A stretch of 10,341 nucleotides of DNA from Erysipelothrix rhusiopathiae. GTDB lineage: Bacteria; Bacillota_I; Bacilli_A; Erysipelotrichales; Erysipelotrichaceae. The DNA lies in assembly GCA_902797585.1 (NCBI GenBank), contig CADBTK010000042.1:1-10341 (forward strand), given 5' to 3'. Under the pieces are notes generated by a model. It was not told where the DNA came from, ran no database searches, and worked only from the letters and a program-made list of their open reading frames with translations. How positions within the stretch are numbered: the stretch's first letter is position 1; each line of letters opens with the position of its first letter. A program made the position numbers and the translations under genes. Shown here piece by piece: positions 6,898 to 10,341 of the stretch.

Positions 6898-8703
6898 TTA
6901 TGATTTTATAAGAATCTCATCCAATTTTTTAAAGTATTCCTCTTTCACTTCTTGGTATCGTCTATTAAAATCTTCATCTTTTCCGGAATGTAAATAATTC
7001 GAATATTCATGCGATTCTGCACCTAATTCCGGTTTTACACGAGCCACAATGGCTAATCCAATATTTGAACAAATGTCGGATATTCTTTCCAAATCACCCA
7101 ATACATCTACGTAATTGGTTCCTGTCATATAATTACAATCTCCCTTTGAAAGACGCGCCAAGTGATTATTGGATAAAATATCCACTAAATCATCAAAAAC
7201 TTCTTCCATAGGCTCAATGGTCATTGCTGCTTCAATATCTCGAGATTGAAAAGCTGTTTTCGCACAAGCCAATTCTTTTTCCAACAATTCTTGTACAATA
7301 TCCAATTCGCGTAGAGCTTGAGAAGAAAAAGAAGCTTTTCGATCATGTAATATTTGTGCTGTTTCGGACAAGTTAAGTGCATAATCTCCCAAACGTTCAA
7401 AGTCTGTTACCATTTTATAGTATTGATTAAAAATGGATGTATTTGGACCTTGTTTCAATGTTGGCGCTAAAGAAGCCATATAATTTCCAGTCTTATCACT
7501 CATTCGATCAATGTCTGCTTCTTTTTCCTTAATTGTTTGCATCGTTTTTTCATCATAGGATCGAATCATTTCTAATGCATCCAAAATATTCGATTGCGCT
7601 AAATCAAAAATAGCAGACAAACTGTCATAACAACTTGATAAAGCTAAGGCTGGAGTTCCAAAGAAGACTGGGTTCAATCCATCCATCTTATCTTCTATAA
7701 AACTATCTGGTTGTGCAGGTTGTTTTACAATCCGTTCACTTATCTGCTCAAACACCATCAAGAATGGGAATAAACCAATAGCAGCCACTAAATTAAAGAT
7801 TGTATTTGTATCTGCAATAATCCCTGAGTTCACGTTTTCATTCCATAATCCATCTAGTATTCCCATCCAATGTAGAATACTAACACCTATAAGAATCATC
7901 AAACATTTAGCGATATTATAAATAATATTGAAAACCCCTACTTGTTTCGCTTCCGGTTTTGCCCCTAAGGAACAAACCAACCCCGTTGTCAAACAATCTC
8001 CCATGAAAATCCCGACAATCACTGCATATATGGCATTAAAAGTTAGTTGCCCACTAGAAGAAAAAGCTTGCAGAATCCCTACACTGGCTGAAGCGCTTTG
8101 TAAAATAAAAGCAACAACTCCACCGGTCATAAATCCAAAGAATGGATTATTACCAAGACTGGTCAATAAGTTTTCTGCCATCCCACTTTGAATCACAGAA
8201 TCCACAGAAGATGTCATCGTCAATAATCCTGTAAATAGAATTCCAAATCCTATCGCAATATTGGCAATTGTTTTGGAATTCTTAAATTCTTTCCCCATCA
8301 GTAAGATAATCCCAATGATTAGTGATAAAGGAGCCAAAGTAGATGGCGTAAACAAACGTAAGATTCCACTAGCAGATGAGTCCACATCCAACAAACGAAT
8401 AATTTGTCCTGTCACAGTAGTCCCAACGTTAGCTCCTACCACTATTCCCAATGATTTTCGATTAGAAATAATTCCAGCAGCAACCAACCCAGAAGTAATC
8501 ACAATAGTTGCTTTGGAAGATTGGATAATTGCTGTTAATAAAAGTCCTAACAGAAAGGCTTTTATTTGATTTCCTGTCACATATTCAATGGCGTGTTTCA
8601 ATGTCCCAGATGAGCTTTCCTTCAATCCATCTCCCATAAGACGCATTCCATATAAAAACATGGCCAACCCACCGAACAAACTTAATAGATCAAATATTGT
8701 CAT
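6898..8703 (-). CDS. Na+/phosphate cotransporter-family protein with C-terminal PhoU domain
   Basis: The 601-residue protein is predicted to move phosphate with sodium, or a related anion. The ATG at 8703 is chosen because AGAGG (8715-8711) lies 7 bases upstream; an in-frame extension to 8742 has no such site. Residues 1-320 are membrane-spanning and contain the two inverted-repeat signatures of the PNaS family: QSSKAT at 61-66 and QSASAS at 202-207, plus GANVGTTVTG at 90-99. Residues about 350-595 are a soluble helical PhoU-like domain with two metal-binding-type motifs, DFERLGD (434-440) and DLERISD (537-543). Both QSS motifs differ from the usual QSSSA; Lys64 in the first is notable. No phosphate regulon gene is nearby. 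Direction of transport is not determinable: some relatives export phosphate. Confidence 0.9.
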   Translation of the reverse strand: MTIFDLLSLFGGLAMFLYGMRLMGDGLKESSSGTLKHAIEYVTGNQIKAFLLGLLLTAIIQSSKATIVITSGLVAAGIISNRKSLGIVVGANVGTTVTGQIIRLLDVDSSASGILRLFTPSTLAPLSLIIGIILLMGKEFKNSKTIANIAIGFGILFTGLLTMTSSVDSVIQSGMAENLLTSLGNNPFFGFMTGGVVAFILQSASASVGILQAFSSSGQLTFNAIYAVIVGIFMGDCLTTGLVCSLGAKPEAKQVGVFNIIYNIAKCLMILIGVSILHWMGILDGLWNENVNSGIIADTNTIFNLVAAIGLFPFLMVFEQISERIVKQPAQPDSFIEDKMDGLNPVFFGTPALALSSCYDSLSAIFDLAQSNILDALEMIRSYDEKTMQTIKEKEADIDRMSDKTGNYMASLAPTLKQGPNTSIFNQYYKMVTDFERLGDYALNLSETAQILHDRKASFSSQALRELDIVQELLEKELACAKTAFQSRDIEAAMTIEPMEEVFDDLVDILSNNHLARLSKGDCNYMTGTNYVDVLGDLERISDICSNIGLAIVARVKPELGAESHEYSNYLHSGKDEDFNRRYQEVKEEYFKKLDEILIKS

Positions 8704-8878
8704 AATAAATCCTCTATTCTTTATTATCATATCAAAAGGCAATAGATAGCCCTATAAAGATGCACAATAAAAGAGTTATTAAAATGTCTAAACCTTTAGT
8801 ATGTTCTCATTCTAACAACCCTATATTTAAGTCATACGAATTTCATGTAAAACTTCTGTATATTTTTAAAAGAATAAA
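8704..8878. other. Intergenic region upstream of the transporter gene
   Basis: A 175-base AT-rich gap between two minus-strand genes. It holds the transporter's ribosome binding site at 8715-8711. I see no good hairpin terminator after the glycosyltransferase stop codon and no strong promoter. The best candidate, TTTAGA-N17-TATTGT on the minus strand, matches only 4 of 6 bases in each box. Readthrough from the glycosyltransferase gene is therefore possible. Confidence 0.5.
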
Positions 8879-9946
8879 TTAATATTTTCCCGTCACTATC
8901 ATTTGAATTTTCTTCACAATATACCAGGTACTAACCAATTCATATTTCCATAAAAAGATCATCAACCGAGTAGATAAATCTAGTGTTTTACTCAATTGTT
9001 TTTCTTTAGAAATATTTTTAATTTCTTGATATAAATCAGGATAAGATTTTATATCTTTTTTTAATGTATTTACTCTCTTCATTCTTTCAAAAAGGCCCAA
9101 AGAAGCAGTACTTTCTAACAATCGATTCTTTATTTTATTCATGAAATAATATTGGTATCCAGCACATACTGGATCTTTATAGAATGAACGTCTTTTTGCC
9201 AATATATCTAACGAAGAAAAGACCGTATCATTATTTGCCCCTTTTAAAGCTTGATCCTGTAAAGAATCATCTATTTGATGAACAATATAATATGGATGAG
9301 GATCATATCCAAATCTTTTTACATAATGAAGCATGTCATAATTGAATAATAGATCTTCTCCATAGGCTAAGGTCTCATCAATGTACAAATGGTTAGATCG
9401 AATCAATTGTGTTCGATACATCCCCAACACATTGCTCATAAGTCCACGTCCCCATTTTCCATTAAAACAAATATTCAAAAATTCATTTTTATCTTGGCTT
9501 GTTAAGATTTTTCGTTGGCTATAATAGAAAAATATATCGGAATCATCTATTTCTTTTCCACTGGAATCATCAATGGTGCGACAATTGTGATACATCCAAT
9601 CCAATTGTTCATTTTCCATCCAAGCTATTTTTTCTTCCAATGCTCGTGTTTCAATTTCATCATCCGCATCTATAAAACATAGATACTTCCCTTTTGCCTT
9701 TTCTATTCCAAGATTACGACAATAACTAACCCCTTTATTCTCATGAGTAAAAACAACAATACGATCATCGTTTTGTTCATATTCCTTCATGATTGATAAA
9801 GTACCATCATGTGAACCGTCATCAATAAGAATCAATTCATAATCAGTAAATGTATTATTTAGTACACTATTAATCGATCTATCAATGAATCGTTGTGCAT
9901 TATAAGCTGGGATTACAATTGTAAGTAATGGATGAACTCTAGACAT
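8879..9946 (-). CDS. Family 2 glycosyltransferase
   Basis: A 355-residue enzyme expected to transfer a sugar from a nucleotide-sugar donor to a cell-surface glycan, working at the inner face of the membrane. The N-terminal GT-A domain is clear: LLTIVIPAYNAQRFIDRSI, the nucleotide-binding LIDDGSHDGT (Asp42-Asp43), NKGVSYCRNLGIEKAKGKY, and the metal-binding FIDADDE (Asp93-Asp95). A GEDLLFN motif near residue 215 supplies the probable catalytic base region. The last ~40 residues are basic and partly hydrophobic and may touch the membrane; there is no signal peptide. ATG 9946 is the only sensible start, yet it lacks a purine-rich ribosome binding site (GATTTAGAC precedes it). A terminator lies 28 bases upstream, so it probably has its own promoter. 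The sugar and acceptor are unknown. Confidence 0.93.
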   Translation of the reverse strand: MSRVHPLLTIVIPAYNAQRFIDRSINSVLNNTFTDYELILIDDGSHDGTLSIMKEYEQNDDRIVVFTHENKGVSYCRNLGIEKAKGKYLCFIDADDEIETRALEEKIAWMENEQLDWMYHNCRTIDDSSGKEIDDSDIFFYYSQRKILTSQDKNEFLNICFNGKWGRGLMSNVLGMYRTQLIRSNHLYIDETLAYGEDLLFNYDMLHYVKRFGYDPHPYYIVHQIDDSLQDQALKGANNDTVFSSLDILAKRRSFYKDPVCAGYQYYFMNKIKNRLLESTASLGLFERMKRVNTLKKDIKSYPDLYQEIKNISKEKQLSKTLDLSTRLMIFLWKYELVSTWYIVKKIQMIVTGKY

Positions 9947-9952
9947 GTCTAA

Positions 9953-9963
9953 ATCATATCATA
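9953..9963 (-). promoter_or_regulatory. Overlapping -10 boxes close to the glycosyltransferase start
   Basis: On the minus strand TATGATATGAT (9963-9953) contains two overlapping TATGAT boxes, each 5 of 6 bases of consensus. The nearer one ends exactly 6 bases before the ATG, where transcription would begin at the start codon. No good -35 box is seen at the right distance; that stretch is occupied by the upstream terminator stem. Confidence 0.35.
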
Positions 9964-9973
9964 TTGTATAAAT

Positions 9974-9998
9974 GAAAAAGTGGATAGAATCCACTTTC
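9974..9998 (-). terminator. Intrinsic terminator of the gene at the right edge
   Basis: On the minus strand an 8-bp stem AAAGTGGA/TCCACTTT (9997-9977) with a five-base loop follows the stop codon by one base; the T run extends two bases past the stem before a C. The short tail makes it moderate in strength. It lies just before the glycosyltransferase promoter region. Confidence 0.7.
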
Positions 9999-10341
9999 TT
10001 AAAACAATTCTTCTTTTCCAAAATACTCTTGGGCTAATTTCTTATTCCCTTCTTCAAACTTTTTTTTAAACTCATCTATTTCTTTTGCACTAAATCCTTT
10101 ATTTTCAATCGTTTCCTTTTTTCCTTTTGAAGCTTTTAAAGACCATCGCCAGATGAGACTTTTCCATTTCGTTTTCAAAGGATTGGGCAAGATTTTAGCC
10201 ACCATATTTAAATAGCGTTTTTTCTTCGCAATAGAGAATACGATAGAAGGATTGGAATAAATCCCTTTTTGTTGGTCAAATCTATCATCCCATTGTAATC
10301 CAATAGTCAAAATGAAATCTGTAAATAGATTCCCTTGCAAG
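9999..10341 (-). CDS. C-terminal end of an unrecognised protein, possibly polysaccharide-modifying (sulfotransferase-like)
   Basis: The last 113 residues of a gene that continues past the right edge; the TTG at 10340 is probably an internal codon, not a start. The end is rich in Lys, Trp and aromatic residues and finishes FKKKFEEGNKKLAQEYFG then KEELF. The pattern, an Asn-Pro-Ser segment, a RYLN helix and a terminal helix ending in Asn-x-x-Leu-Ala-x-x-Tyr-Phe-Gly, resembles the tails of sulfotransferase-like and similar proteins of surface-polysaccharide clusters. That is recall of a pattern, not a firm match, and no catalytic motif is visible. The neighbouring glycosyltransferase agrees with a role in glycan assembly. 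No membrane segment is evident in this part. Confidence 0.6.
   Translation of the reverse strand, partial: LQGNLFTDFILTIGLQWDDRFDQQKGIYSNPSIVFSIAKKKRYLNMVAKILPNPLKTKWKSLIWRWSLKASKGKKETIENKGFSAKEIDEFKKKFEEGNKKLAQEYFGKEELF

Noticed and set aside
8261..8569. Plus-strand open frame of 102 codons
   Set aside because: It is the antisense of the membrane-spanning part of the transporter gene, with no ribosome binding site of note.
8704..8878. Search for a riboswitch or small RNA upstream of the transporter gene
   Set aside because: No stable hairpin series or known leader motif was seen.

Overview
This 10.3 kb window is AT-rich bacterial DNA with Bacillota-type signals: AGGAGG-like ribosome binding sites, a near-consensus housekeeping promoter, a CcpA-type cre site and an adjacent pfkA-pyk gene pair. 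The gene set (an anaerobic glycyl radical enzyme, glycolytic enzymes, envelope polysaccharide genes) suggests a fermentative anaerobe, possibly a gut Firmicute of the Erysipelotrichia type. The lineage is my inference; no rRNA or other marker is present.

Layout from left to right. Positions 1-1418 (minus) hold the N-terminal ~472 residues of a glycyl radical enzyme of the pyruvate formate-lyase superfamily, cut by the left window edge. It has its own promoter, a cre-like site in the promoter spacer and an unusual active-site motif (GCGEY). Positions 1527-3922 (minus) are the pfkA-pyk operon (6-phosphofructokinase, then pyruvate kinase). It is driven by a TTGACA-N16-TATAAT promoter with a cre site upstream of the -35, and closed by a hairpin terminator. 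Positions 4117-6855 (plus, divergent) are a two-gene operon: an MBOAT O-acyltransferase and a membrane-anchored DHHW/SGNH-like partner, a pair typical of extracytoplasmic polysaccharide O-acetylation. A bidirectional hairpin at 6856-6897 separates this operon from a convergent gene.

Positions 6898-8703 (minus) encode a Na+/phosphate cotransporter-like protein with a C-terminal PhoU domain. Positions 8879-9946 (minus) encode a family 2 glycosyltransferase with almost no ribosome binding site and two overlapping -10-like boxes just upstream of its ATG. Positions 9999-10341 (minus) are the C-terminal end of a further gene, possibly polysaccharide-related, cut by the right edge and followed by a terminator.

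Two themes link the genes. Central carbon flow (pfkA, pyk, the glycyl radical enzyme) appears to share carbon-catabolite control, with cre sites in positions that predict activation of glycolysis and repression of the glycyl radical enzyme. The rest is mostly envelope work: glycosyl transfer and O-acylation of a surface polymer. I found no mobile element, CRISPR array, tRNA or rRNA. No gene-free stretch exceeds 200 bases. The best candidate for undescribed biology is the glycyl radical enzyme.
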